Shown here piece after piece: positions 45,421 through 55,486 of a stretch of DNA of 64,000 bases (the stretch's first letter is position 1; every line of letters starts with the position of its first letter). Source of the DNA: Ancylostoma caninum (lineage: Eukaryota; Nematoda; Chromadorea; Rhabditida; Ancylostomatidae); contig JBAJFG010000001.1 in NCBI GenBank assembly GCA_037903475.1, forward strand, positions 1 through 64,000, written 5' to 3'. The position numbers and the translations under genes were made by a program. The notes beneath the pieces were generated by a model. It worked only from the letters and a program-made list of their open reading frames with translations, did not search any database and was not told the origin of the DNA.

Positions 45421-47258
45421 AGGTGGACCACATCCTCGACGTCTGCCAGAGGAGTGATGGCAAGAACAACATTGAAAACATTCTATTCATTCTAATTTTA
45501 ATATTGAAATCTTCTTATCTCCAAGCTGCAAAGACCATGCATGCGCAGGTAGGGTTGATTTTGATTTTAACAGTAAAGTGAAGTGCGGGTGAGCCGACAG
45601 CATTCACAGTGCGACCCGACGACGATTACAAAGCGACCCAAGGATAACTCGTCGGGTCACCGGGTAATCGCCGTCGGGTCGCTCTGTTATTGCCTGAGTT
45701 GTAACTTTTTGTTCTCATCATTTCCATTCATTTTCTTCGCCGTGATGGTGTCGCTGAGAAGTATGCCATGGGTCTTCTGTGTCGCTCGAGGATAATTAGC
45801 CGCTTTCGGCGATACTGCTAAATTGTAGTTCCGAACAGTGGACTGCCCATTTCATGTAAATGAACTCTTGGATACCATTCCATTTTCCGGATTCGGTCGA
45901 TATTGAAGCAAGAATTGCAGCAACCTTCGGGGCAGCTCGAAAGATCAGTCAAAAGTTTGCGAAGGATATATTTGTCTGGTGTGCCCAAGGGATTATCTCC
46001 CAGTAACAACCCGCGCAGGTACCTCTCCTGTAGAAGAGCAGAGGGAAGGCGGGCCATTCGGTACTTAAGCTCTTCCCACCAGCGAGATGCGAGAGACGCA
46101 GGCCACGATGCGCCGGCGAGACACACGATGCGCAGACATGCGCCTGCTTCCACATGTTCGCACTGGCCCGCCGCAACGCGATGCCGCGAATAGAAGCGCG
46201 GCAAACCGCAGCTACCGCAACAATTGCAAAAAGGCAGCGCGCGACAAAATAAGCGCCGGAGGGCGAAATTTGAAGTGATCAAGAACGGAAAATGTAACCG
46301 AAACTGGCGGGAACATGATAACAATGTGATACTGGCCTAATCTTAGTGCCAGCCTTTCATTCTTTTGATTTTTTCACTGTTTTCCCGTTATTTGGATGTT
46401 TTGTAAACATGTTTATTATTCTTATCACAGTTTTCGGCTATTTAAGCAGCTTACTTGCAGTTTTCTTCATTTTCAACCTACCTACCCCACCCGACGAGCT
46501 GCAATGGACAGGAGGAGAAGTTGGAGTGAGGAACGCAACGAAAGCAAGAAGAAAAGGAGAACAAGAGGAATAGGAGAACAAGAAGAAATGAAGAACAAGA
46601 CCAAGAAGATTTATTTATTTGTTACATCACAGATGATGTGCTTAATACCGACAGTAATTAACAAGACAAAAAGAGAATATTAGCGAGGAAAGTGTTGAGT
46701 GTACGCAAAAAAGATATGTCTTATCAGTAATTATTAAGAAATCCATGCCTTACTACGTCATGCTGACGAGAGTTATAGCTTTTTTTCGGTACGTATTTGT
46801 CATCAGCTGTGCGATTACCTAGCAATCACGCTCCACGGCGGGTTCTGTAATACAAGAGCCCTCTTTGAACTTGTACGTACCACGGGCGCTGTAGGAACAC
46901 TTGTGACTTGTGATTTTGATGATGCTGAGCAGCAAGGCGATTCGTGGATGCAGTACTGATAGTAAGCAGATGTTTTGGTAGAGATCTGAATTCATCGATT
47001 CCAAAAGGAGCAATTCAAGTACCTTTGATTCGTACTCAATACTTTCCTCATTATATAGCGGTATCATGTGATAAAAAGAATAGAGAGAATAAGGAGAACT
47101 TCATGAATCTCTGTCAATTACAGTTCAAATGTTTGAAGATGAAGCTGAAGAAGATGAAGTTCAAGGAGATGAAGAAGAATGAGAAGGGAACTAAGAAGAA
47201 GAATGTCTAGGTTCGTTATTCTTTTAAAATTACTGCTTGATGACTGTGATTTCCCTCT
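45421..47258. other. Intergenic, no gene recognised
   Basis: At 45601-45683 there is a hairpin with arms GCGACCCGACGACGATTAC and its near mirror. A minus-strand frame of 168 codons (45818-46324) matches no family I know. At 47110-47210 a purine-rich AAGATGAAG tract begins. No splice-linked gene is supported. Confidence 0.35.
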
Positions 47259-47620
47259 AGTATTTCTTTGTGCTTTTCGGAATTTCATTTCTGATTAAAA
47301 TTTTGGAAATTTTACTGCTACTAAAATTTTGAAATTACGATTTTGAACTTGCCTCAGGTATTTATTTCTTCTTTTTCATCTTTTAATTCTGATTGAAATT
47401 TCACAATTCTCTTACTACTTGGAAACTGCTTCTAATATTTCTTTCTGCTTTTATGAATTTTATTTCTGATTAAAATTTTTAAATTTTCTTACTACTCTGA
47501 ACTCACCTCTGGTATTTCTCTCTCCTTTCCGATCTTTTGAAATTTTACAATTCTCTTACTACTTGGGAACTGCCTCTAGTATTTCATTCTGCTTTTCGGA
47601 ATTTTATTTCTGATTGAGGT
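47259..47620. repeat. AT-rich tandem repeat, about 77 bp unit
   Basis: Five diverged copies beginning TCTAGTATTTCTTTCTGCTT and including TTTCTGATTAAAATTTT and CTTACTACTTGGGAACTGCC. Spacing is about 67-95 bp. Confidence 0.75.
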
Positions 47621-47939
47621 TGAGCTATTTTATGATAGCATATTATGAGTTTTGATTCGTTATTCAAATTGTTGTTTTAGGCCGTTGATCTTTGTGCTGT
47701 TCGTCTCTTCATCAGCTTATTAAGAATATAAAAGGTAAGTTATTCTTGTTAAGTTATGTTTATGCCAATCGATAGGCGTTCGAATGACCTTTGCAGGAGT
47801 CGAGAGGATGGTGACGCCGCAACCATCGCCTGATTGATTGTGAGTCGAGCGCAGCGAATGACGCCTCAGGAGGCTATCGCAGAAGAAGAATGCATGATTG
47901 AAGCAGTTGATTGTTTTTTGACGTACTGAATAAATATTT
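47621..47939. other. Unique sequence, no gene recognised
   Basis: Short non-repetitive stretch between two tandem repeats; nothing supported. Confidence 0.3.
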
Positions 47940-48200
47940 ATAGGGGGGGTTGATGGAGGTTTGAAAGGGAGGGGGGGGGGCTGTGGAGGGTTTGAGGGTT
48001 TAAAGGGGGTTTACGGTAGGGGGTTGGAAGGGAGGGGGAGGTCTATGGAGGGTTTCAAAGTGGAGGGCTTGAGGGTCTAAAGGGGGTTTACGGTAGGGGG
48101 TTGGAAGGGATGAGGGGCTGTAGAGGGTTTCAAGGTAGAGAGTTTGAGAGTTTACAGGGGGTTTACGACAGGGGGTTGGAAGGGAGGGGGGATGGTGGAT
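47940..48200. repeat. G-rich minisatellite, 70-75 bp unit
   Basis: About three and a half copies of a unit with GGGGGTTTACGGTAGGGGGT, TGGAAGGGAGGGGG and a GGGTTTGAGGGTTTA-like part. Closely spaced runs of three or more G on the plus strand make G-quadruplex folding likely. Confidence 0.9.
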
Positions 48201-48710
48201 TATATGTTCCAGAAAAAATATGAAAAAAAAATTAAAAAATTTATTCATTAAATATCAGGCGTTACAAGCATCAAAATAGTTTTACCTATACAATATGTAC
48301 ACAATAGAGGTTCAGAGGTGTCTAAATCGCTTTGTCCGATGTAAATCGTGACATTTCTCTGCAATAGCGACCAACATGCACGGTGGTAATATAGGGGCCA
48401 GTCTGGATCCCTTCGAATTCCAACATGGCGGCGATCACCTTTTCACGTCGTCGCTTGTCTCGGGGTCTCAACTTCTTCGCCCTCTGGCCAGCCTAAAAGT
48501 TGCCAAGCATTGCAATTGGTTCGAAGCAGCAGAAACTAAATGAAAATCTTAAAACTTACAGGACCCAAGTTCATGAGGTCCGCTTCAGCTACAGCTGTGA
48601 CGCTCTGGAGTGCTGCTCAAACTTTGGGTACTTTCGACCACCAAAGACTTTTCTCAGGCGCCTGGGAAAGTGTTTAGAGCATAGAAAAACGCAGCAATGC
48701 GAACGTGATT

Positions 48711-48890
48711 ACTTACCCATGATAGTTCTCCGCCATGTTTGTTGTGCGCAGTTAAACGATAGTTCTCCGCCATGTTTGTTGTGCGCAGTTAAACGAAATT
48801 ACTTACCCATGATAGTTCTCCGCCATGTTTGTTGTGCGCAGTTAAACGAAAGTTCTCCGCCATGTTTGTTGTGCGCAGTTAAACGAACAT
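48711..48890. repeat. 90-bp tandem duplication over a splice donor
   Basis: Two 90-bp units (48711-48800 and 48801-48890), each made of two 38-bp subunits with CCGCCATGTTTGTTGTGCGC. On the minus strand each subunit encodes the RTTNMAEN motif and each 90-bp unit ends in its own donor (ATGG|GTAAGT). The duplication copied an exon edge of the MULE gene. Confidence 0.9.
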
Positions 48891-49644
48891 ATATTTGCAC
48901 CAGAGGTATTGGAAAGGCCCATCTAGCCATGTTTTGTGGAAGTACTCCAGAAACCTGGAGCAGGGCCTGTGAGCTGGGTGCCTCCGGTCCACTGGCGGTG
49001 CTCTCAGTGCATGGACAAGGTTCGGAAGTTCGCGTGGTAAAAATGGTGTCCCCTTGATTGTTCTCCACCACTTCACGACACGCGGTGTTCGTCGTCTTCC
49101 CTTCAGGAATGGGAATACTCCCAACCTATTTCGATTCCGAATCCAAGCCTGCGATAGATGCCAAGAGCATCCTTCCAGTGTGCAGCGCGGGAACATTCAC
49201 TTTACAGCGTTGAAGGCAGCCTAAAAATACGATAAGAAATCGTAGATTCTGGAGGGGTCCAGAGCTATAACTCACAAGCTCAAAATCGATAACTAGGCGT
49301 ATTTCCAGCTCAGTTCCTGGTTCGAGCGCTCTCTGAACTGCTTCCTTCAGCTTTCCGAAGACTTCCACGTAATCTCTTTCCCTTTTGCGCTTGGTTATAG
49401 CAAACAACAGTGGTACCTTAAAATATGTGAGCTAATAATGAATGTCCGAAGCCTCCTCTAACAACTCTCAACTGGATGGTGTAGAGTTGGCCTTTTTCCA
49501 TCTGCACCACCACGTTCCTCTTGTTTTTAGGGTTGAGCTGGTGAATTCCGTCGGCGGCCAACACATAGAGTCCGTTAGTAACTGCCCTCTGGAAATATGA
49601 ATGTTTTCTGTTGTTTTCTTTCTAGCGTAACTTTTTCCTCGTAC

Positions 49645-49890
49645 GATAAGGGCAGTTTATACTGGATGCGTGCGACTGACGCGCGTGCGTCTATATGATG
49701 AAGAGTAGGGCCCAGTCGCATTGCAGTCGCAGCTCAGACGCACGCGTTCACGGCCTCGCGGCGGCCGCGCGTTCTTTTCATTGATGATGTACATGCCGTG
49801 TTGACCGGTCTTCATGCAAAATCCTTTCCAAATGGATGCGTGCGACTGATGCGCGACTGACGCACGCAGCTGGTATAAATTACCCTATAG
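49645..49890. mobile_element. Small MITE in a MULE-gene intron
   Basis: Ends resemble each other inverted: AAGGGCAGTTTATACTGGAT at the left and the mirror of AGGGTAATTTATACCAGCTG at the right, followed in both by GCGTGCG repeats. About 245 bp, GC-rich, with no coding potential. It lies between the exons 50036-49910 and 49588-49466. Confidence 0.7.
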
Positions 49891-51276
49891 AGTTGAATAC
49901 CGATATCACCTCTTGAGAGAAATAGATTTGCATCTCCTCCGTTTCCAGAAGCAGGAAGGTAGTGCCGTCGGAACGAAGGCGCAGGTGATCCGGGACATTG
50001 TCCATGTTCGCCGCAAGCATATTCTTTGTTACGGCTCTGAAACAGTTAAAATAATGAATGATTAAATAAGAGATCAAGAGGAAGAGCAATCACCTGTGGA
50101 ATGCGGTTCTCCTCGCCTCGTATTTACCGTCGTTAAAATACGTTAGTACTTGTTTTCGCTTCTCTGTGTCTAAAGCAACAAATGGTTAGCCTGAGCGACT
50201 GTACTGAGTTTAGGTAGTGCATACCTCCCCAACTCATTCTTTCAATCCTTCCTACAACATTGTACCAGTGCGCCTGGGCAGTTTGGTGTGAAGCGTCCGG
50301 AGCATTTCGAAGGCCTTGAAGATACTAAAACAAAATTTGGTGTTTGGTGTTTGGGACGTCGTACACCAGCACCGTATGTTTCCTTTGCTTGCTCAATTCT
50401 CGTTTTTCGATGTATCGAGTCCTCTGCCTCTGCTGAACAGCTTGTGAAGTTATTCAATGCGAAGAGAATATGAAATGATAGAATAGATAACCCCGGTAAC
50501 CCACCTGCACCTGACCCGAGGTAGAAGGTTGTTCTTTTAGTCCAGAAGCATGTTCCTGCAGGATAGGCACTTGATATACCTGAAACAGAATAGGGGTAAT
50601 GTGGGGTTGTTCAAGACGAACAGAATATGAAATAATAGAATAGGTAACCCCGGTAATCCACCTGCACCTGAGTTGAGGTAGAATGTTGTCCTTGGAGTCC
50701 AGGTTGCTGCTGATAGAGGAACTGCTGCTCTGATCCAGGATGCACCAAGTACTGCTGCTGTGGAGGCACTTGATATACCTGAAACAGAAAAGGGGTTACG
50801 TGGGGTTATTCAATGCGAATAGAAAATGAGTAGACAGTGAATGGGTAACCCACCTGCACCTGACCCGAGGTAGAAGCTTGTTCTTGGAGTCCAGCGGGAT
50901 GCTCATGTAGGATGAACTGCTGCTCTGCTCCAGGATGCACTAGGTACTGCTGCTGCTGGATGTATTGCTGTAGCGGAGGCTGTTGAATTACCTGAAATAG
51001 ACTTTAGAGTAAGGGTAACATAGACGCATTCAATGTGGATAGCATTTGGATAGATAACCCACCTGGACCAAATTCGAAGTTGAAGATTGTTGATGAAGCC
51101 CAGGGGGATGCTCATAGACCACAAGTTGTACATATTCCGGAGCCACCGAAGCCTGCGATGAATACAGAAGTATGCATTAGCTGTATACACGGATGGAAAA
51201 GGAGAATGCTTACTGGTGCACTTGCGCTATGATCAGGAGTAGTCGGTACGTAGTAGTAGGATCGGTTAGAAGCCAT

Positions 51277-52420
51277 AGTAGTCCTTCTTGCAGCATCGCC
51301 ATTTCCATTATATACTAACTTACCGTTCCTCTTGGGGATCTAACACCTCACGCGTACCTTATCACCTAATCAGTGTATCCTGCGGGGAAAGGTTGAACTC
51401 TACCTTCCTCGTTTTGCTAGTGGCAGCTTTTTCATAACTCCATACTAGGTCAGTACCTCTCAGGATACCTTAGCACTGTTGTTCACAACCTAGTATTCAT
51501 TAATAGTAATTTTGGGAGTGAGTGATGGTAATGATAACCAGTGCTCTTGCCATCATCCATACTGCAATCATACTTTAATGTATCGCAGTATTACAAGTCC
51601 ATCCTTTATTGAAGTGTTCCATCTAGATGTTCATTCAAATCTTCATCCAATCTACGCGTTTCCTTTTTGCAAATGCCGCTGTTTGCCACACAATTGGTTA
51701 GGCAGTTAGCAATCGGAAGATTTCTTAGAAAATTGCTCTATTTCGATTTAATTGGTTGCCCCCAGCTCATAACTGCTTTTCGAGCCTAATGCCATTTTCT
51801 GCTACACAATTTTTATCTAAAACTGGCTTTTCGTAAAAAAAAATGGATTTTTTTCACGGCTAAAACTAACTGAAAGCAAAGTTCAAATTAAATTTCCATA
51901 AATTTACGATAATGAAGGGGGTTGTAAAATCTGAAATAACTGTTGACGTTCACAAAATAAACTTCATTTCACTGTTGCATTCCTAGTTTCAGAAAATCAA
52001 TGCTTACAAAACAGGAAGAGAGTAGCGATCTGTATCCTTGAGGTACGCCTGCAGGCACAGCACGTACCTGCGGGGCCTTCCTTACACCTCATCTGGTGAT
52101 GGATTCATGATCGATTGCATTGGAGAAAATGCAAATATAAATGGAGAACAGGAAATTCTCGAAAAATCCTACAAAGCATCCTATGTAGTGATGAGCTTTT
52201 GAAGTTTTGGATTTATCCAAGCTAAGCAATCCGTGCATTAATTGTTAAAAAAGGACATCACGATACAAAACAGGCACCGAATTCGAGATAAGAACGTCGA
52301 ATGATCCTAGTTTACAAAGATTCAGCAGATTCTAAAAATGTGATATGTACTGTGAAGGCTTGAAATACTTCAGAAATGGCATTTTGGTACAAAATTGATG
52401 GTAAATCCATGATCAGCATG
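51277..52420. other. Upstream of the MULE gene, no gene recognised
   Basis: No coding exon, RNA gene or repeat is evident. It would contain any promoter of the minus-strand MULE gene. Confidence 0.3.
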
Positions 52421-52666
52421 TTAAATAAGACCTGGCTTGATGTCTAATTTCTTAAAACCGTCGATCTTTTTTGAAATTTGAATTGCGGCTTCATTTAAAC
52501 TTTCTTGGAAATCACTCCTCAATTTCTCGACTTCCGCTTCCCCCTCAAACTCTGCATATGGGCCCGGTATGTGGGCGGAGCGATGGGCGTGGCCGCTATC
52601 CGCTGCAGCAAACACGCAAAATCTCCGCAAGGTACAGGCTCCAAGACAGGCTATGACTGTCAGCAA
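52421..52666 (-). other. Possible terminal exon of an unknown gene
   Basis: Open minus-strand frame of 81 codons ending in TAA. The C-terminal 45 residues (EAEVEKLRSDFQESLNEA and ISKKIDGFKKLDIKPG) look like an amphipathic helix of a real protein. No acceptor-linked upstream exon was found. The family is unknown. Confidence 0.25.
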
Positions 52667-54096
52667 GCCTTGGGAGGCTCTTTACCCCCCTCCGTGCAAC
52701 CGAAGGTCAGTATTCGAATAATTTGTTCACACATACGTTTAATAAAGTGTATTATTGGAGCAATTGAAAAAAAAATGGAATATTTTAGAAATCATTAATA
52801 TTTGAAGTAGTCGAAAGTTGTTGGTTTTTGAATCATTGACGAATTCAAATGTATTTTAAATAGTCGAATATTCCCATGTAAAATGCACAGTAAGTGTCTA
52901 ATTCCAATACAGAAGTTTCAATGACTATGTGCAATTATTAAGTGTGTAATGTTTAGGTACTAATTATGAAACTATGTAATAAAATATGGAAAAACTGTAT
53001 TTCTACAAAAATATGCCGAGTCAACATGCGGTTATTGAAGGGCTGCAGGCTGGTTAACAAACTTAACCAGCGTGCACGCTAATGCATCGCAGGTTGCGTC
53101 TGCCGTGTGGTTAGGCTAACCAGCTGGTTTACTAGCTAGCAGCTAGCGCGCTAACCTGGTGAGCGTTAATGAATCGCATCCCTGAGGTGGTCACGAACCA
53201 CTCTTGGCTGTTATTTCCAGAATTCAAAACAATAAGGGCAGTCAACGCTGCGAGGGGAGAATACCTGGAAAGGGCGGTGCAGTCGAGATCTGGGATTGTA
53301 TAGTTGGACAAATTGCTAATCACAGAGCTCCATAGCACCTCCCTCTTTTGGTATTTCTTCTCTACATGCATCACCTTCGGTGCAAAAAAAATTTCAAGTT
53401 CCTCTTTGTACCACTATAGGACATTGTACACCGTCTCATTGCTCATTTCACGTCCTTTGTGACTGCTTTTCCTATTTTAAATACGATTTTACTGAATTTT
53501 TAAATTTGTAACTCAAGATGCCGAAGCAGAATTTTTGCCAGACTCCAGCGAAATAAACCTCGGTGGCATTGCAGCCGAAACTGGGGAAAAACCGGACCCT
53601 CGGGCACGACACCACCCATACCGAGGGGGTACCAGGAAGGTCTTCGTTGAGAAGCCTGTTCTGCACTTTTGTTGTGAAGAAATAATGACCTATTTCTCGA
53701 CCACCTAGTAGTAATATATGGTGAAGGACAAATACTTTACAACAACATGAAGTGCTATGCTGAACAGCTGGACAATGATGAAAGCAATAGAACACTCCCA
53801 GAAACCGGAACTATTTACACCAAATGAGGCTCATGGTGAATTCGTTGTGGTCTGCTGCGAAAATATTCCAGCACAGCTCTTCGTAATAATGATAAAATAA
53901 AATACACAATACCTTCGGAAAAAATCGTCGATTCCAGAAAACTGAATCTTACACTAAGCGCTTATTGAGAACAACATTGCTAAGTATTTGCGGATTACAA
54001 TGGCTCTAACTTCAATCAACAAGCTTTATTTTGAAGCAAGTTATCGGGACTAAAGGCGCACAATTTTTGGATCACACTAATTTAACGCTCAACATA
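52667..54096. other. Intergenic, repeat-derived in part
   Basis: Around 53040-53160 there are repeats of GCTGGTTAAC and CTAACCAGC with short inverted pairs. At 53132-53374 a minus-strand frame holds SGNNSQEWFVTTSGMRF, which I suspect is a dispersed strongylid repeat and not a gene. Nothing else is supported. Confidence 0.35.
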
Positions 54097-54365
54097 CAGT
54101 GGACGGCAATGGCGGTGGCCCATCTGCGGCCTCGAGAAGGACGCAGCGCAACCGCGTCGCGCACGCCGGGACCGGTGTCGTCTGCTGCCGGAATGCTATT
54201 TCTAGTCGCTTTCTTCTCGATTTGATCAAAAATCCTTAAAATCGGACAGAAAAGCTCTAGATATAACATAATAGCAGCAGAAAACGTTGTTTACGACAAG
54301 GGCGGTGCGGTTGCGCTGCGTCCTTCTCGAGGTCGCAGATGGGCCACCGCCATTGCCGTCCACTG
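54097..54365. mobile_element. Palindromic MITE, 269 bp
   Basis: Terminal inverted repeats of about 65 bp: CAGTGGACGGCAATGGCGGT on the left and its mirror ending GCCATTGCCGTCCACTG on the right. TA at both ends (54095-54096 and 54366-54367). Confidence 0.9.
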
Positions 54366-54367
54366 TA

Positions 54368-54638
54368 CAGTGAACGTCGATTTCGGTGAACCTTCCGCGG
54401 CCTCGAGAAGCACGCCGCGTAACCGCGCCGCGCGCCTCGGGATCGGTGTCGTTTGCCGCCGGAACGCTATTTCTATGCCCTTTCCTGACCGATTAGGTCG
54501 AAAATCCTTAGAATCGGGTGTAAAAGCTGCTAGAAATGGACTAAAAGCAGCAGAAAGCATCGGTTACGGTGCGTGCGGCGTGGTTGCGCGACGTCCTTCT
54601 CGAGGGCGCCGATAGGCCAACACCATTGTCGTCCACGG
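54368..54638. mobile_element. Diverged second MITE copy sharing the TA
   Basis: Begins CAGTGAACGTCGATTTCGGT immediately after the TA that ends the previous element and closes with CACCATTGTCGTCCACGG followed by TA (54639-54640). Internal blocks match the first copy at about 70-80 percent. Two members of one family therefore sit head to tail with a single shared TA. Confidence 0.75.
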
Positions 54639-54640
54639 TA

Positions 54641-55486
54641 GACGGGTGATAGATGTCCGTATACAACTATGATTGTTGACCGAACATCACCTCCTTCCAC
54701 ACATACAGAACATCAGAGAAGAATTACTCGATTCCGAGCATGCTGCGGAGATTGCCTTTCGCCGCCAATTGTTCTTGAAGTTGTGCCTTTCGCCGCCAAT
54801 TGTTCTTGAAGTTGCAGAGAACGTGTGAAGAGTTGGCGCTGAGATCCAGAATATCCGCTAAGTGGATGGCCGGATGACAACAAGCAGCGTTTTCATGTCC
54901 CGCGACAACAGTACAGGAACTAGTGGTTCAGCTTCTTACTAGCAGACGAAGGAATGTCGGCAACTACTTCTCATTAGCTCTAGTCCGAGCATGGAAGTCT
55001 AGATGACCGCGCCCATACCTGTAATCAGGGTGGGTGGTGCCATTGCCGTGGTCACCACTGTTGTCATGGATGGGCAAAGTAGTAGTCCCGATAAATCAAA
55101 ATTTTTGGGCAAAACTGCAGCATCCGCGTCATCGTCTGGAAAATAGCTCAACATAGGAAGCTTCATATGGATGTGCAAACCGTCATGAACAGTACAGCAT
55201 TCGTAACGACAAATGCATGAACTCCCCAAGATATCCAGAATATCACGCTAACGTGTAGCATTACCGAGCAGGACTTCCCTGCAGAGGTAACAAGACCTGA
55301 ACACAACAACACTACAGTGCAGATGCTTCATTATCAACAACTTCACAGAAATATATGAACTTACTGTATGAACAAAACATTAAACAACTTCGAGGAAACA
55401 ATGATCACATGTATATAGAATAACCAGTATTTAAAGTGGAATATTTACAAAGGTTAAGACGGTTAATGGTCATTCAAACGACTCAT
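54641..55486. other. Intergenic, 3' flank of Ro60
   Basis: A direct duplication of about 32 bp lies at 54752-54815 (CCTTTCGCCGCCAATTGTTC twice). The remainder has no recognised feature. The 3' UTR of Ro60 should lie just below 55487. Confidence 0.4.

Larger units (their letters stand above)
48322..51276 (-). pseudogene. Decayed MULE transposase gene with Q-rich exon array
   Basis: Thirteen exons join in order on the minus strand. 51276-51214 starts ATG; four Q-rich exons follow: 51152-51063, 50991-50854, 50778-50662 and 50579-50505. Then 50324-50225, 50169-50094, 50036-49910, 49588-49466, 49416-49276 and 49220-48807, and the last pieces 48661-48560 and 48492-48322. From 49588 on the product follows Mutator-like transposases: MEKGQLYTIQLRVPLLFAIT, VIDFELAAFNAVK, LEGCSWHLSQAWIRNR, YFHKTWLDGPFQYLW, LRTTNMAEN. 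Breaks: TGA at 49199-49197 within the catalytic domain, TAA before LRTTN, and a frameshift near 48615. The Q-rich front is not typical of the family. Splice sites are mostly intact, so decay is recent, or the first half may still be expressed as a short protein. Confidence 0.7.

Noticed and set aside
45818..46324. 168-codon minus-strand frame
   Set aside because: GC-rich stretch also open on the plus strand, with no recognisable domain and no splice partners; most likely a chance frame.
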